Origin: Nitrososphaerales archaeon TH5888
Lineage (GTDB): Archaea; Thermoproteota; Nitrososphaeria; Nitrososphaerales; Nitrososphaeraceae
Direction: 5' to 3'
Length of the DNA: 5,625 bases
Assembly (NCBI GenBank): GCA_014523595.1
Contig: JAATVN010000162.1
Coordinates: 1 to 5,625, forward strand
Each line of letters opens with the position of its first letter. Positions within the stretch are counted from its first letter, which is position 1. A program made the position numbers and the translations under genes. Under the pieces are notes generated by a model that saw only the letters and a program-made list of their open reading frames with translations, had not been told where the DNA came from and made no database searches. Below, in pieces: positions 4,891 to 5,625 of this stretch.

Positions 4891-5625
4891 CTAGATCTTA
4901 CTCAATTCATCTTCATCACTGTATGCTCTTTCGGCATGTTCTTCAATATCCAATCCAGACTCTTCTACCTTTGAGGAGACTCGCACTCCGATCAACACAT
5001 CTATCACTTTCATTATTATATATGTGCCACCGAATCCAAGACCTGCGGCAATACCAACCCCTATTGCTTGTATCAACAACTGATTTGCATTACCATACAA
5101 AAGACCATTAACACCAGTAGGATTTATTGCAGTAGAAGCAAATATTCCTATAGATAACGCACCTATTATTCCTGCGATCCCGTGGACGGAACTAACATCA
5201 AGCGCATCATCAATTTTGAGTCTGTCTTTGAGCAAAAGTACTCCAAGATAAGATGCTATACCTATCGCTATGCCAATAACAAATGCGTGTTCAACGCTCA
5301 CGTATCCAGATGCGGGAGTTATTCCTGCAAGACCAGCTATTGCTCCATTAATTGCAGCTATTACACTCGGTTTTCCCGTTTTCATCCATGAGAGTCCTAC
5401 CCATATTAGCGCAGATACCGCCGATGCCATGTGAGTATTAATCACAGTGTTGCCAGCAACCCCCCCTGATGCAAGAGCACTCCCAGCATTGAATCCAAAC
5501 CACCCCAACCAAAGGAGAGATGATCCTAGAACTGCAAGGGGAATACTATGAGGAACCATTATTGAAGGTCCAAAATCCTTTCTTCTACCCAAAACCAGAG
5601 CAGCAGCAAGAGCACCCATTCCTGC
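4891..5625 (-). CDS. amt: Amt-family ammonium transporter, C-terminal part (N-terminus beyond window)
   Basis: The reading frame stays open from the right edge to TAG at 4891-4893, giving 244 residues of a polytopic membrane protein; Amt proteins are usually about 400-480 long. Family landmarks appear in order: LAAALVLGRRKDFGP, the WFGFNAGSAL motif, INGAIAGLAGITPASGYV, and DVSSVHGIAG, which carries the second pore histidine of the Amt twin-His pair (codon 5182-5184). The cytoplasmic tail contains the conserved E-x-x-G-L-D-x-x-E-H-x-E-x-A-Y element, which in the family couples the three subunits and, in many species, contacts PII proteins. An extra acidic end (DEDELSKI) follows. The first pore histidine and the early helices are outside the window. 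Amt imports ammonium; in ammonia-oxidising archaea it supplies nitrogen and possibly the energy substrate. The internal ATG at 5617-5619 is not the start. The promoter lies outside the window. Confidence 0.93.
   Translation of the reverse strand, partial: AGMGALAAALVLGRRKDFGPSIMVPHSIPLAVLGSSLLWLGWFGFNAGSALASGGVAGNTVINTHMASAVSALIWVGLSWMKTGKPSVIAAINGAIAGLAGITPASGYVSVEHAFVIGIAIGIASYLGVLLLKDRLKIDDALDVSSVHGIAGIIGALSIGIFASTAINPTGVNGLLYGNANQLLIQAIGVGIAAGLGFGGTYIIMKVIDVLIGVRVSSKVEESGLDIEEHAERAYSDEDELSKI

Noticed and set aside
5182..5391. Plus-strand open frame opposite the ammonium transporter
   Set aside because: It lies entirely antisense to a strongly conserved Amt coding region and its translation resembles no protein family. 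It is a shadow of the real gene.

Overview
The window looks like ammonia-oxidising archaeon (Thaumarchaeota/Nitrososphaeria) chromosome. It carries the end of a PiT-type phosphate permease, a large secreted protein with the Ig-like and metallophosphoesterase architecture common in soil Nitrososphaeria, and most of an Amt ammonium transporter. The intergenic DNA is AT-rich, with archaeal TATA boxes placed about 27 bp before start codons, which suggests leaderless transcripts. The AT-rich composition fits Nitrosocosmicus-like organisms better than higher-GC Nitrososphaera. That genus-level placement is an inference.

Layout: positions 1-133 (+) are the last 43 codons of the phosphate permease. 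Positions 231-1988 (+) encode an exported two-Ig-domain phosphatase-fold protein whose metal-binding motifs are heavily altered. Positions 1989-2253 have no intact gene but hold a frame that reads as a small charged protein interrupted by two stops, followed by T-rich DNA. Positions 3615 down to 2254 (-) form a two-gene unit: an SDR oxidoreductase with a TTG start, then a LysE-family exporter 15 bp downstream. Divergent from it is a DUF1428 (YbaA-like) gene on +, about 3799-4176. Positions 4718-4323 (-) encode a small uncharacterised protein with a possible CxxC/HxxxxH metal site, and positions 5625-4891 (-) are the C-terminal half or more of an Amt transporter running off the right edge.

The most coherent functional theme is at the left edge, where a phosphate importer is followed by an extracellular phosphatase-like protein, with no T-run between them and a tandem CTTAACGA repeat at the second gene's start. 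The central theme is a putative detoxification or metabolite pair (reductase plus exporter). The right edge is ammonium uptake, the energy substrate of these archaea. No mobile element, CRISPR array, tRNA or rRNA was seen. I found no clear undescribed multi-gene system. The best candidates for follow-up are the altered phosphatase active site, the interrupted small ORF and the tandem repeat.
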